From Lacipirellulaceae bacterium (GTDB taxonomy: Bacteria > Planctomycetota > Planctomycetia > Pirellulales > Lacipirellulaceae), in contig JAVJRG010000009.1 in the NCBI GenBank assembly GCA_040218535.1, positions 1-64,000 on the forward strand: a DNA stretch of 64,000 bases, given 5' to 3'. Numbering within the stretch: the first letter of the stretch is position 1; each line of letters opens with the position of its first letter. Shown piece by piece: positions 1 to 8,017 of this stretch. A program made the translations under genes and the position numbers. Below the pieces are notes generated by a model, which was not told the origin of the DNA, did no database searches, and saw only the letters and a program-made list of their open reading frames with translations.

Positions 1-1721
1 CACAGCGTGGCGACGCTGCGGGAAGCTCATGTGTCTAGTGTATCTGAGCAGCGCTTCCGTCCAAGCCACATCTGTGAGGCAAAACACCAACCAGCAAGGC
101 AAGGGGATCTGAGCAGCGCTTCCTTCCAAGCCACAGCTGCCGATTCGCAAAGGTTTCCGCATGGGCGAGTGTATCTGAGCAGCGCTTCCTTCCAAGCCAC
201 AGCCGGGAACACGCGGGCTTGCGTGCGGTTCTCAGTGTATCTGAGCAGCGCTTCCTTCCAAGCCACAGCTTGTTGAGCATGATCCTGAGCCTCGAAGTAA
301 GTGTATCTGAGCAGCGCTTCCTTCCAAGCCACAGCCTGCCTCGCCAGTAGTGAAGCATGATGCCAAGTGTATCTGAGCAGCGCTTCCTTCCAAGCCACAG
401 CTCGTCCTGGACGACGCATTGCAAAATGCGGAGTGTATCTGAGCAGCGCTTCCTTCCAAGCCACAGCGTCTGAGGTCAGGCATTGATGCCAGACGTCAGT
501 GTATCTGAGCAGCGCTTCCTTCCAAGCCACAGCGCGACCCCAAACCATTGCGTGCCGGTGGGTAGTGTATCTGAGCAGCGCTTCCTTCCAAGCCACAGCC
601 AAGCGTTGCTCCGCTTCTAACCAAATAGTAGTGTATCTGAGCAGCGCTTCCTTCCAAGCCACAGCGTGATGTTCGCCTGGCTGATCGTGCTGACCAGTGT
701 ATCTGAGCAGCGCTTCCTTCCAAGCCACAGCTAGTGAGTGCTTGTTTGCTGAGCGAGAAGGCAGTGTATCTGAGCAGCGCTTCCTTCCAAGCCACAGCCG
801 GTGGACTTTCCCATGAACGGGACGTTTGAGTGTATCTGAGCAGCGCTTCCTTCCAAGCCACAGCGCTGTCGAACATTAGAAATCGCCTCCCTCTAGTGTA
901 TCTGAGCAGCGCTTCCTTCCAAGCCACAGCCGACGTCGCACTGTTCGCACAATTCGCGGTAGTGTATCTGAGCAGCGCTTCCTTCCAAGCCACAGCCTTA
1001 CCCACTTATCATCCGACCGCTTGGTCAGTGTATCTGAGCAGCGCTTCCTTCCAAGCCACAGCGCAATGGGAGCTGCATCGGAGACGCCGGGAGTGTATCT
1101 GAGCAGCGCTTCCTTCCAAGCCACAGCCAAACCAATGGCCGATCCACACACGCTAACAGTGTATCTGAGCAGCGCTTCCTTCCAAGCCACAGCAAAAGCT
1201 CGCGCCGCGAACGCATAGCTGTAAGTGTATCTGAGCAGCGCTTCCTTCCAAGCCACAGCTTACGCTTACGCGGAGCGAGCGAAACCAGAAGTGTATCTGA
1301 GCAGCGCTTCCTTCCAAGCCACAGCACGCACCGACGACGACGATGTAATGTATCAAGTGTATCTGAGCAGCGCTTCCTTCCAAGCCACAGCGAGAGTATC
1401 GGACAGGCTTCGTTCTACCGAAGTGTATCTGAGCAGCGCTTCCTTCCAAGCCACAGCTCGCAGCAATGCTTGTCAATGCTTTCCCCGAGTGTATCTGAGC
1501 AGCGCTTCCTTCCAAGCCACAGCTCGTGCTTGGCAGGGTGTAATCCGGGTACAAGTGTATCTGAGCAGCGCTTCCTTCCAAGCCACAGCGCTAGAGGTGA
1601 TGGGAGGAGCGTCTTACGAAGTGTATCTGAGCAGCGATTCCTTCCAAGCCACAGCTACTTCTGATGAAGACATAGGTCCAATTGTAGTGTATCTGAGCAG
1701 CGCTTCCTTCCAAGCCACAGC
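1..1721. CRISPR. CRISPR array, 36-bp repeats with about 30-bp spacers, open at left edge
   Basis: Twenty-six full copies of a 36-bp repeat start at 37, 102, 168 and then every 65-67 bp to 1686. Bases 1-6 are the end of a further copy, so the array continues leftwards. On the + strand the repeat starts AGTGTATCTGAG and ends CCAAGCCACAGC; the reverse complement starts GCTGTGGCTTGG. Spacers are 29-31 bp and all look different. Degenerate copies occur at 37 (changes at 59 and 71), 102 (changes at 104 and 106) and 1620 (C to A at 1637); the last copy is perfect. The 36/30 geometry is usual for type II, and also seen in type V, but no cas gene, tracrRNA or convincing leader is visible here. Decay at the left suggests the old end lies there; orientation remains uncertain. 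Confidence 0.95.
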
Positions 1722-1787
1722 GAGTCCTAGGAGTCGCGGCACATCTCGCCTTGCGTTATTCCAGGACGAATCTTTGCATTGAGCCAT

Positions 1788-1824
1788 GAAAAACACTCAC
1801 TAAGTCAAACGGCCTAGTGAGTGT
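1788..1824 (-). terminator. Rho-independent terminator for the rep-HTH operon
   Basis: Perfect 10-bp inverted repeat (1793-1802 with 1815-1824, 12-nt loop). On the minus strand it is followed by a run of five T, directly after the minus-strand HTH gene. The rest of the 1722-1865 gap shows no gene. Confidence 0.75.
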
Positions 1825-1865
1825 AGCGCGAGCCTAACGACCCGCTTCGCAGTGGTTTAATCCAG

Positions 1866-2090
1866 CTACAAATCAAGGTGAGGAAAAGACATCTTCCGCT
1901 CAGAAGGGCTTGTGCACTGGCTTTCTGTCAGGAAAGCTTCCAGTTGCTGCGTAGTAAATCGCATTGCGGTACCAACCCGATAGCATTGCAGCTTTCCGCC
2001 AGAGACAAGCTTGTAGACCATTCTGGTAGAGACGCGCAGCCGCTGGGCAACTTCTTTCGCTGTGAACATTCCTTGCTGTTCTCGTGACAT
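1866..2090 (-). CDS. Excisionase/AlpA-type helix-turn-helix protein
   Basis: A 74-residue protein. Residues 8-55 form the MerR-like winged helix of the excisionase DNA-binding family: FTAKEVAQRLRVSTRMVYKL is the helix-turn-helix and YRVGTAMRFTTQQLEAFL the wing and following helix. Such proteins direct excision or regulate mobile elements by binding DNA. It begins 10 bp after the stop of the Rep gene, so the two are probably co-transcribed, ending at the hairpin at 1788-1824. No integrase is next to it in the window, so its partner is unknown. Confidence 0.8.
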   Translation of the reverse strand: MSREQQGMFTAKEVAQRLRVSTRMVYKLVSGGKLQCYRVGTAMRFTTQQLEAFLTESQCTSPSERKMSFPHLDL

Positions 2091-2100
2091 GGCACTTCTC

Positions 2101-3420
2101 CTACGCTTCGTATTTCAAGCGACGACGTTCGATCTCGGTTAGAAACCTCTGGCGTTCTACAGGATCTCTGAACTGAGTGACCAGGAGCTCTCCTGCCTTC
2201 TTAGCAAACTCACTGTAAGAGACGATCCGCTCGCCACGCTGCAACAAGCAATTTGCCAAAGCTCCTCGAGCCATGCGTGCCAGTAGAAGCGGTTCGACTG
2301 CTTGCCTATCGATAGGCTTGAACTCTCCCAGCGGTTCTCCGAAAACTTGACGAAAGCCTTCTTGAATTGCTTTCCAGATTGGAGCCGTCTCTGCTCTTGA
2401 TTGGTGCTTTCTCTTGCGATCGACAGGACTCTCTGTCAGTCGAAAGAAGTCGTACGTAAGCGTCTCCGCGAGTTTTCCGCATAGATCCAGAAACTGCTCG
2501 GGTGTGTCGATAGACTTCTTCCGCAAATAGGGTCGCCCAAGTTGGAATTCTAGTCTTGTAGCAGTTGGGGGAATCTTGCCGTGCCATCGGCGTTCGATGA
2601 GGGCTCTGTTGTAAAGTGCATCAGCTACACCGAAACGCTCCTTGTACTTGTCGTAAACGATGAATCTTCTGGGTTTCTTCCCTACGACGAAGTCGGCCTT
2701 ATCCTCGTCCTGAAAGTCTATCTCAGGCTTCACAGAATGTGCCTGCGTGATATAGCAGTCCCGCTGTACGTAGCTTAGTAACCTCGCGGGGTTGAGATAC
2801 GAAACGTCGAGACACATGTCGGCGCGACTGATCACCTTCTCAAGGATTCGGTAGCCGAGTATTTCAAGCAGTACTTCAGCCGTGCTCAACACTTCCTGCA
2901 GGCCGACAAGTAGGCAGTGTCGGCCTGTTTGCTGTACGCAAAAGTTTGGTGTCGGGCGATTCCTTCGGTCCTTTAGCTCACACTCCTCGATGTTTCTTGG
3001 AGATATTCCAATAGTTGCTCCTCGAATCGATAGCTTGTATTCGAAGTGCTGGCCTTTCGCACCGCCTCGATTCAGACCCTGACGGTGAACGTGAATTTCT
3101 CCGAATTCCCAGAGGGTCAGTTTGACGTATGGCTTGCTTGACTGTTGGCATCTCTCTTTCGCTTCTGCGATAACACGCAGCGACATATTGGACGTAGAGT
3201 CTGCTATCCGCTGTGCCCATGCCGTCCACTCAAACCAGTCAATCCCTCCCGCCAATCCGTACTCTGGAAAGTTAGGAAGAGTTGGATGGCTACTGTTCCC
3301 TTGGGTGTTACTAAGGCACCCAGCGGCTTCGCCGCCCGCCTGCGGGGCGTTCCCTCCGGAAACGGACCGCTCCTCGGCAGCCGGCGAGACGTTCTTTTCT
3401 TCATAGTCCTTCGATTCCAT
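2101..3420 (-). CDS. Replication initiation protein, Rep_trans-like
   Basis: A 439-residue protein resembling the replication initiation factor family (Rep_trans, PF02486) of rolling-circle plasmids, filamentous phages and integrative elements, which nicks an origin with a tyrosine. Seen: an N-terminal tail rich in E, S and G (1-50); a core from about 52 (GLAGGIDWFEWTAWA); SRADMCLDVSY near the middle, matching the acidic motif of the family; a YDKYKER stretch; and TRLEFQL, the usual R-x-E element. The C-terminal 120 residues are basic and helical. A plausible ribosome site (GGAGTACC) precedes the ATG. A large inverted repeat lies 65-140 bp upstream and may be the origin. The family call is from motifs by eye; the nicking tyrosine was not assigned. 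Confidence 0.65.
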   Translation of the reverse strand: MESKDYEEKNVSPAAEERSVSGGNAPQAGGEAAGCLSNTQGNSSHPTLPNFPEYGLAGGIDWFEWTAWAQRIADSTSNMSLRVIAEAKERCQQSSKPYVKLTLWEFGEIHVHRQGLNRGGAKGQHFEYKLSIRGATIGISPRNIEECELKDRRNRPTPNFCVQQTGRHCLLVGLQEVLSTAEVLLEILGYRILEKVISRADMCLDVSYLNPARLLSYVQRDCYITQAHSVKPEIDFQDEDKADFVVGKKPRRFIVYDKYKERFGVADALYNRALIERRWHGKIPPTATRLEFQLGRPYLRKKSIDTPEQFLDLCGKLAETLTYDFFRLTESPVDRKRKHQSRAETAPIWKAIQEGFRQVFGEPLGEFKPIDRQAVEPLLLARMARGALANCLLQRGERIVSYSEFAKKAGELLVTQFRDPVERQRFLTEIERRRLKYEA

Positions 3421-3472
3421 TCTAAGGTACTCCTTTGATTACGTGATGTATAAGACCTCTGCTCTGGCTCGA

Positions 3473-3490
3473 CAAAAGGGGCCCGCCCCT
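3473..3490 (-). terminator. Short GC hairpin with T-tract, minus strand
   Basis: On the minus strand AGGGG-CGGG-CCCCT is followed by TTTTG, a compact terminator downstream of the 3581-4069 gene. It abuts the larger inverted repeat. Confidence 0.5.
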
Positions 3491-3560
3491 ACCACCTTCG
3501 CCGTCGCACCGGCCCCAACGGCGGGGCGTAGGCCGATGCGACGTCGAAGGCGGAAGGGGC
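3485..3560. repeat. Large imperfect inverted repeat upstream of rep (candidate origin)
   Basis: Arms 3485-3514 and 3531-3560 pair at 26 of 30 positions around a 16-nt loop. It lies between the Rep gene and the small HTH gene. Rolling-circle Rep proteins nick at hairpin origins, so this is a candidate origin; it could instead be only a transcription-ending structure. Confidence 0.6.
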
Positions 3561-3580
3561 TCACAGGCTCCCTATGAAGG

Positions 3581-4069
3581 CTACTTCTTACCCTTCTTCT
3601 TTCTCTCAATCTCGGCCTGCTTCTGCTCTTTAGCGTGAATCTCCTTCATCCTCTTAAATCGCTTCTCCTTCGGCAGAAAGTTGGCCATGATCTCATTCCA
3701 GTCTCGTTTACATTTGCTCCTTGCTTCACCTGACTTCCATAGTTCAACAACGTCTCCAAACGACACAAAGCACGCCTTCGGGAATGCATACGTTTGATCA
3801 AAGTCTCCAAGCCAAGCGGTAAGCTTGAGCCAGGTGGGATCATCATGACCCACTGCGACTCCCACTATGTCTGGAGGTTTGGGGAAATGGACAGCACGGA
3901 GGTAGCCACGATTGACTAAACGGCTTACCGCCATTCGGTTCAGGTTCAACATCGTTGCCGCCTGGGCTTGAGTGATTAGTCCATCCGGATATTCTTCGAG
4001 GGCTTCCGCGTACCATGCCATCATGGCGGCGCCGATGTCCTCTGCTTTGGGCTTCGGTTTTCTAGGCAT
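3581..4069 (-). CDS. HTH-domain protein of the Rep module, function unknown
   Basis: 162 residues. Residues 31-58 (GLITQAQAATMLNLNRMAVS, then RLVNRGYL) read as a helix-turn-helix, as in small regulators that choose targets on mobile elements. A middle segment (about 60-110) has no motif I recognise. The tail (125-162) is a highly charged lysine-rich helix that could bind nucleic acid. It lies upstream of rep in the same direction, separated by the inverted repeat, and probably belongs to the same element as a regulator or replication accessory. No enzymatic motif is seen. Confidence 0.6.
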   Translation of the reverse strand: MPRKPKPKAEDIGAAMMAWYAEALEEYPDGLITQAQAATMLNLNRMAVSRLVNRGYLRAVHFPKPPDIVGVAVGHDDPTWLKLTAWLGDFDQTYAFPKACFVSFGDVVELWKSGEARSKCKRDWNEIMANFLPKEKRFKRMKEIHAKEQKQAEIERKKKGKK

Positions 4070-4326
4070 GTTCTCTCGGTTTCAATCATTGTTACATTTG
4101 TCACCATATGCGCAACAGACACAGTAGGCAAGAGCAGTATAAGGGAATGCAATCACGTTTTCACTGAAAATTGATTGCGGGATAAGAAGTTGCAGAGTTA
4201 TTGCAGAGTTACGGAAGATAACCCATGCATTTCAGGGTATTGCAGAGACCCTGTTCCATTAGTAGATTCGACGCAAGTAATGGATTGATAATCGTTTGCG
4301 GTATTCTATGATTATCCCTCGCTAGA
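4070..4326. other. Gene-free region with TTGCAGAG direct repeats
   Basis: No coding potential seen. TTGCAGAG occurs three times between about 4190 and 4246, twice as the directly abutting TTGCAGAGTTA. These could be iteron-like or integrase arm-type sites next to the att site, or promoter elements of the gene ending at 4069; nothing decides between them. Confidence 0.35.
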
Positions 4327-4370
4327 TTCGGGACGCAGAGGTCGGAGGTTCAAATCCTCTCAGCCCGACT
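4327..4370 (+). other. Left attachment site: 3' half of tRNA-Pro (CGG)
   Basis: Begins with the anticodon loop TTCGGGA and continues through variable loop, T arm (GGAGG TTCAAAT CCTCT) and the acceptor 3' strand CAGCCCG. The upstream bases do not pair with the anticodon stem and no acceptor 5' strand is present, so this is a fragment and not a working tRNA. A second copy in the same orientation lies at 51510-51553, differing at two positions. Integrases commonly recombine at tRNA 3' ends and leave such fragments. Confidence 0.85.
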
Positions 4371-4442
4371 CGACCGAAACTACGCCGAAACAAGAGTTTA
4401 CGTTACCTGCCCAACCTCGGCAGTGCGGCACTTTCTTCGAGG

Positions 4443-4467
4443 CTAAAACGGTACGGTACCGTTTTAG
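4443..4467. promoter_or_regulatory. 25-bp near-perfect palindrome upstream of the integrase remnant
   Basis: Two perfect 12-bp arms (CTAAAACGGTAC and GTACCGTTTTAG) around one central base, 23 bp before the integrase ATG. It looks like an operator for a dimeric repressor of the integrase, or a recombination directionality site. Confidence 0.55.
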
Positions 4468-4490
4468 CAATCACTCCAAGGAGATTGCAT

Positions 4491-4743
4491 ATGCCGCGCA
4501 CTACTCACGCTATTCCAACATACCGCCGACGACGAGGTCGCAAGTACGCAAGTGGCCGCCGCGAGGTTGATCAGGCCGTCGTGACAATCAATGGCCATGA
4601 TCATTACCTAGGGCCTCGTGGAAAAGCTTGCAGCTCACTACCCGCCAGCCCACGATTTTCTCCGACAGCGGCGGGAGCTGGAGCAGTGGATCACAGAGCA
4701 ATGGGGACTGCTGGAAACCTACCGTAGCAACCGACCGAGATAG
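4491..4743 (+). pseudogene. Integrase (tyrosine recombinase) N-terminal remnant
   Basis: The ATG at 4491 has a good ribosome site (AAGGAGA). The first 45 codons give MPRTTHAIPTYRRRRGRKYA and then VDQAVVTINGHDHYLGP, the typical start of planctomycete phage-type integrases (basic P-x-Y-R segment, then QAVVTLNGRDYYLGP-like strand). After about codon 46 the frame no longer matches an integrase and stops at 4725-4727. In the +1 frame another coding-like stretch (LAAHYPPAHDFLRQRRELEQ onwards) runs to a stop at 4741-4743, which I cannot identify. The catalytic R-H-R-Y domain is absent. The position 120 bp inside the left att copy is where an island integrase is expected, so the island probably lost its own mobility. 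Confidence 0.65.
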
Positions 4744-4850
4744 CGATTGCCTCCTATCCCAGCGATCAATCCAATTCACTGCCCATTACTCATGCTGCTT
4801 CTGCTTAGCCGGCACTAATGACGTTCGGTAAACGTCTTTCATTGACAGAA
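4744..4850. other. Short non-coding stretch before the first island promoter
   Basis: No gene seen. An imperfect inverted repeat GACGTT/AACGTC lies near 4820-4836, in the place where an activator site for the following sigma-54 promoter would be expected, but it does not match the island palindrome. Confidence 0.3.
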
Positions 4851-4866
4851 TGGCGCGCCATTTGCG
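4851..4866 (+). promoter_or_regulatory. Sigma-54 promoter (TGGCGCG CCAT TTGCG)
   Basis: GG-N10-GC spacing and nearly full match to TGGCACG-N4-TTGCW, 50 bp before the start of the 68-residue gene. Confidence 0.75.
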
Positions 4867-4915
4867 TCAATTAATCTCTGGGAACAACCCAAACCAATGA
4901 AACGGAGAGAGCAAG

Positions 4916-5122
4916 ATGTCCACCACCTCACTCGAATTGCTGCTGCTCACTGAAGATGAGCTCGACGAAGCGAAAGCGCAAGTTGAGGAAGCAGCCTACT
5001 TTAAGTGGCTTGATGCAGGGTGCCCACAGGGCGTTGCTGACGAACTCTGGCAAGAAGCGGAGCTGGAATGGATTGAATACAGCTATGTTCCAGATCGATT
5101 GCCAGCAGCAATTAGTGATTAA
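4916..5122 (+). CDS. Small DUF2934-like protein
   Basis: 68 residues. Residues 22-50 (EEAAYFKWLDAGCPQGVADE, then LWQEAELEW) resemble DUF2934, whose members read roughly RAYELWEAEGRPEG-(x)n-HWLRAE and are of unknown function. It is acidic, with no signal or membrane segment. Ribosome site GGAGAG lies 7 bp before the ATG. It is first in the island and has its own sigma-54 promoter at 4851, so it is expected to be induced with the other stress genes. Confidence 0.6.
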   Translation: MSTTSLELLLLTEDELDEAKAQVEEAAYFKWLDAGCPQGVADELWQEAELEWIEYSYVPDRLPAAISD

Positions 5123-5123
5123 A

Positions 5124-5936
5124 TCAGCCCAGGGCAACATCCAAGATCATCATGACAGTGAAGCCAACTATTAGGTTTACTGTCGCCAAATCAACGTTGC
5201 CCTCCCTTTGGGATTCGGGAATCAGTTCTTCGACAACGACGTAGATCATTGCACCCGCAGCGAAGCTTAAAGCGTACGGCAGTATCGGAGCAGCATACAC
5301 TACCGCCGCCGCTCCTAGGACCGCAGCAGGAGGTTCAACCAATGCCGAAAGTTGTCCGTACCAAAAGCATCTCAACCGGCTGACACCTTCACCACGGAGT
5401 GGCAAGGCAACGGCCACACCTTCAGGGAAGTTTTGGATTCCGATTCCAATTGCAAGCGCTACGGCTGCCCCCAGGTTCGCAGACGGGAGGCCGGCAATCA
5501 CACCGCCGAATGCGACACCAACGGCCAGTCCTTCAGGGATGTTGTGCAAGGTAATCGCGGAGACCAGCAGGATTGCGCGTCGCCATGTCGTTTTCGGCCC
5601 TTCTGCCTCTTCCGTTGGATAGCCAATGTGAAGGTGCGGAAGCAGCTTATCCAGCATCCAGAGCGCAGCGCAGCCCAGGAGAAACCCTACTGCTGGAGGC
5701 AGCCATGCGGGGAGAGAACCCTGCTCGGAAATTTCAATCGCTGGTGCCAATAAAGACCAGTAACTTGCAGCGAGCATCACACCGCCTGAGAAACCCAACA
5801 TGGCGTCGAGAACTCTCCGATTCACTCTCGCAGCAAAGAATACCAGTGATGCACCCAGAGCAGTGACTGCCCAGGTAAACAATCCTGCCATCAATGATTG
5901 TCGAATCGGCGTTTGTTGGCTGAACCACTCGATCAT
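5124..5936 (-). CDS. ZIP-family divalent metal transporter
   Basis: 270 residues, about eight membrane helices. The two ZIP signature helices are present: [10 protein letters not shown] at 131-140 and [13 protein letters not shown] at 168-180, whose His, Glu, Asn and Pro line the binuclear metal site, plus VEELIPES near the end. Family knowledge: inner-membrane uptake of zinc, iron or manganese (ZupT/GufA type). It converges on the DUF2934 gene (1-bp gap) and is divergent from the MFS gene with 60-110 bp between. A weak GG-N10-GC sequence (CGGTTGTGAACCTGC, minus strand near 5957-5971) could be its promoter, but is far from consensus. Confidence 0.85.
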   Translation of the reverse strand: MIEWFSQQTPIRQSLMAGLFTWAVTALGASLVFFAARVNRRVLDAMLGFSGGVMLAASYWSLLAPAIEISEQGSLPAWLPPAVGFLLGCAALWMLDKLLPHLHIGYPTEEAEGPKTTWRRAILLVSAITLHNIPEGLAVGVAFGGVIAGLPSANLGAAVALAIGIGIQNFPEGVAVALPLRGEGVSRLRCFWYGQLSALVEPPAAVLGAAAVVYAAPILPYALSFAAGAMIYVVVEELIPESQREGNVDLATVNLIVGFTVMMILDVALG

Positions 5937-5984
5937 GCTAAGAATCGCTCACGTTCGCAGGTTCACAACCGCTTACTCCTTCCA

Positions 5985-6000
5985 CGGCACAGAACTTGCT
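5985..6000 (+). promoter_or_regulatory. Sigma-54 promoter (CGGCACA GAAC TTGCT)
   Basis: GG-N10-GC spacing, close to consensus. It places the transcript start near 6010, so the MFS gene must start downstream of that point. Confidence 0.7.
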
Positions 6001-6043
6001 TGTCGTAGGCAAGCAATTGCCAAGGCTTGTAGGGCATCGAACA

Positions 6044-7345
6044 TTGGTTCCTATTTCTCAAAAAAATGCTGACCAACCTGCTAGGCGTAGTGAGATAGCA
6101 GCTTGGGTTCTCTATGACTGGGCAAATAGTGGTTATGCCGTTCTTATCATCACGGTCTTCGTTGCGTACCTTCAAAACGACGTGTTTCCAGCGGCAGTAT
6201 GGGGATCGACAGGTCCCATCGTCTGGGCTTGGAGCATCGCGTTGTCGATGCTGATCGCTTCGATACTTTCTCCATTCCTAGGTGCGATTGCCGACGGGCA
6301 TGCTTGCAAGTGGTTGTGGCTGGCAGGCACAGCATACAGCGGTTCTGTCTGCTGCCTATTGCTGGGGATTATGCCGACCGATTACCCCTGGCTGATCGTT
6401 TTCATCTTCTTCCTAGCTAACCTAAGCTTCGAACTCTCGCTCACATTCTACAATGGTTTCCTTCCTGAGCTAGCTGAGGAAGATAGACTCAATCAAATCT
6501 CGTCGTGGGGGTATGGCCTTGGGTACGTCGGAGGCGGAATAGCGCTCTTGATCTCCGTACTAATCATTAGCTACGGCCAATACCTTGGGTTAACTGATCG
6601 AATATGCCAACTCAAGTTCAGCATCGTTTTCATGGGATTATGGTGGGGTATCTTCACGCTCCCCGCAGTACTGCTACTGCGTGACAAGCATGTTGCTGAG
6701 TCCGGCCCAAGGTCAACTCTCGATTGGGCCCAATACTCTTGGCGTGATGTGGTTTCCACAATACGTAGCATTCGAAAATACAAAATGCTTGCGTTGTTTC
6801 TGTTAGCTTTTCTTTGTTACAACGATGGAGTGCAAACCGTATTGAGCCAATCTTCGACCTTTGCCTTGCAAGAACTGAGTTTCACAGAGAGCGAGCTAGT
6901 AAAAGTCATTCTTATGATTCAGTTTGCCGCACTGCCGGGTGCGATCGCGGTTGGTTGGGCGTCTGACCAATGGGGGCAGAAGCGCGTGCTTATGTGGTGC
7001 CTTGCTGTTTGGATTATCCTGCTGACTCTTGCGTATTTCATAGAGAGTAAGCATGAGTTTTGGATACTTGGCGGAGCAGTCGCCATGGTAATGGGAGGAA
7101 CTCAATCGGTCAGTCGTGCCGTCATGGGAGTTATGACTCCCCAGAAACAGTCCGCGAAGTTCTTTGGATTTTATAATTTCTCTGGGAAGGCAACCGGATT
7201 CTTCGGCTCCTTCATGTTCGGGCTTATTCTGGCGTTCACAGGTAGCTCTCGCTTGGCCATTGTGAGTTTGTTAATCTTATTTGGCTTGGGTATGGCTCTT
7301 CTATCGCGTGCTAACTTCGTCAAGGCGCGGCGAGTAAGCAGCTAG
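6044..7345 (+). CDS. MFS transporter, UMF1 (Atg22-like) family
   Basis: About 433 residues with twelve predicted membrane helices. The N-terminus EIAAWVLYDWANSGYAVLI is the hallmark of UMF1/Atg22-like permeases, followed by the loop SPFLGAIADG. Substrate is unknown; yeast Atg22 exports amino acids from vacuoles, while bacterial members are undefined. The frame is open from 5996, but the sigma-54 promoter at 5985-6000 overlaps that point, so I favour the TTG at 6044 preceded by AGGG; no in-frame ATG lies before the conserved DWANS motif. Start therefore uncertain. Confidence 0.8.
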   Translation: MVPISQKNADQPARRSEIAAWVLYDWANSGYAVLIITVFVAYLQNDVFPAAVWGSTGPIVWAWSIALSMLIASILSPFLGAIADGHACKWLWLAGTAYSGSVCCLLLGIMPTDYPWLIVFIFFLANLSFELSLTFYNGFLPELAEEDRLNQISSWGYGLGYVGGGIALLISVLIISYGQYLGLTDRICQLKFSIVFMGLWWGIFTLPAVLLLRDKHVAESGPRSTLDWAQYSWRDVVSTIRSIRKYKMLALFLLAFLCYNDGVQTVLSQSSTFALQELSFTESELVKVILMIQFAALPGAIAVGWASDQWGQKRVLMWCLAVWIILLTLAYFIESKHEFWILGGAVAMVMGGTQSVSRAVMGVMTPQKQSAKFFGFYNFSGKATGFFGSFMFGLILAFTGSSRLAIVSLLILFGLGMALLSRANFVKARRVSS

Positions 7346-7395
7346 CCGGATCCATGAACGGAGAGGAGCCAGAAAGCAATCGTTCCGTTGGGCAG

Positions 7396-7854
7396 CTAGG
7401 GCATCTCGAATTCATGTTCGGCTTCTCGAACTGTTAAGACGGGGCAGCTGGCCTTGCGAACAACTTTTTCCGCGACACTTCCAATCAATGCATGTTTGAG
7501 ACCTGTTAGACCGTGGGTACCCATCACGATGAGATCAATCTGATTCTCTCTTGCATAGCGAATGATCTCTACGAAGGGGCTCCCATGGCGGATTGCGCGG
7601 CCACTTGAACGACTAACGCTGTGTTCTGCTGTCATCCAGCGATTCAATTGCTCCTGAACAGAACTCTCTTGTTGATCCAGGTAAGTTGTCGGCAGCGATT
7701 CTCCAATCATCGGGGCGACAATAATTGGCTCGATCACATGCAGCAAGTGAATTGCTGCGTCGAATCGTTCCGCAATTTCCTCAGCGTAGATCGTCGCGTC
7801 CTGCGAACACTTACTGAAGTCTACGGGAATGAGGATGTTCTTGATGGTACTCAT
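7396..7854 (-). CDS. Universal stress protein, single UspA domain
   Basis: 152 residues from the ATG at 7854, where the fold begins (MSTIKNILIPVDFSKCSQDA); an earlier in-frame start would add an unstructured tail. The ATP-binding signature GTHGLTGLKHALIGS (G-2x-G-9x-G-S) is complete, so it is of the ATP-binding class. Family role: survival of starvation and hypoxia, ATP-level sensing. It follows hsp20 in the same direction with a 163-bp gap and no promoter match of its own, so it is probably transcribed from the hsp20 sigma-54 promoter. Confidence 0.9.
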   Translation of the reverse strand: MSTIKNILIPVDFSKCSQDATIYAEEIAERFDAAIHLLHVIEPIIVAPMIGESLPTTYLDQQESSVQEQLNRWMTAEHSVSRSSGRAIRHGSPFVEIIRYARENQIDLIVMGTHGLTGLKHALIGSVAEKVVRKASCPVLTVREAEHEFEMP

Positions 7855-8017
7855 GCTTACACGCCAGTTGCCTTGGAAATTGCTCGGCCTTGGAGCGGTA
7901 GGACTGACTTCTATCAAGTCACCTCACCGCACTTCGGGCTCGCCTGAGTGCTTAGAAAGGGAAGCAGTGAGTCCCAACAAACAGTAGAGACTCGCTGCTT
8001 CGCTATTAGCCCCCTTG

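Noticed and set aside
7-1796. Long open frames across 7-1796 that would encode repeat proteins with AWKEALLRYT or YLSSASFQAT units
   Set aside because: They follow the CRISPR period of 66 bp (divisible by 3) in several frames of both strands; the DNA repeat with unique spacers explains them.
4327-4370. Functional tRNA-Pro gene
   Set aside because: The anticodon 5' stem, D arm and acceptor 5' strand are missing; the same holds for the copy at 51510.
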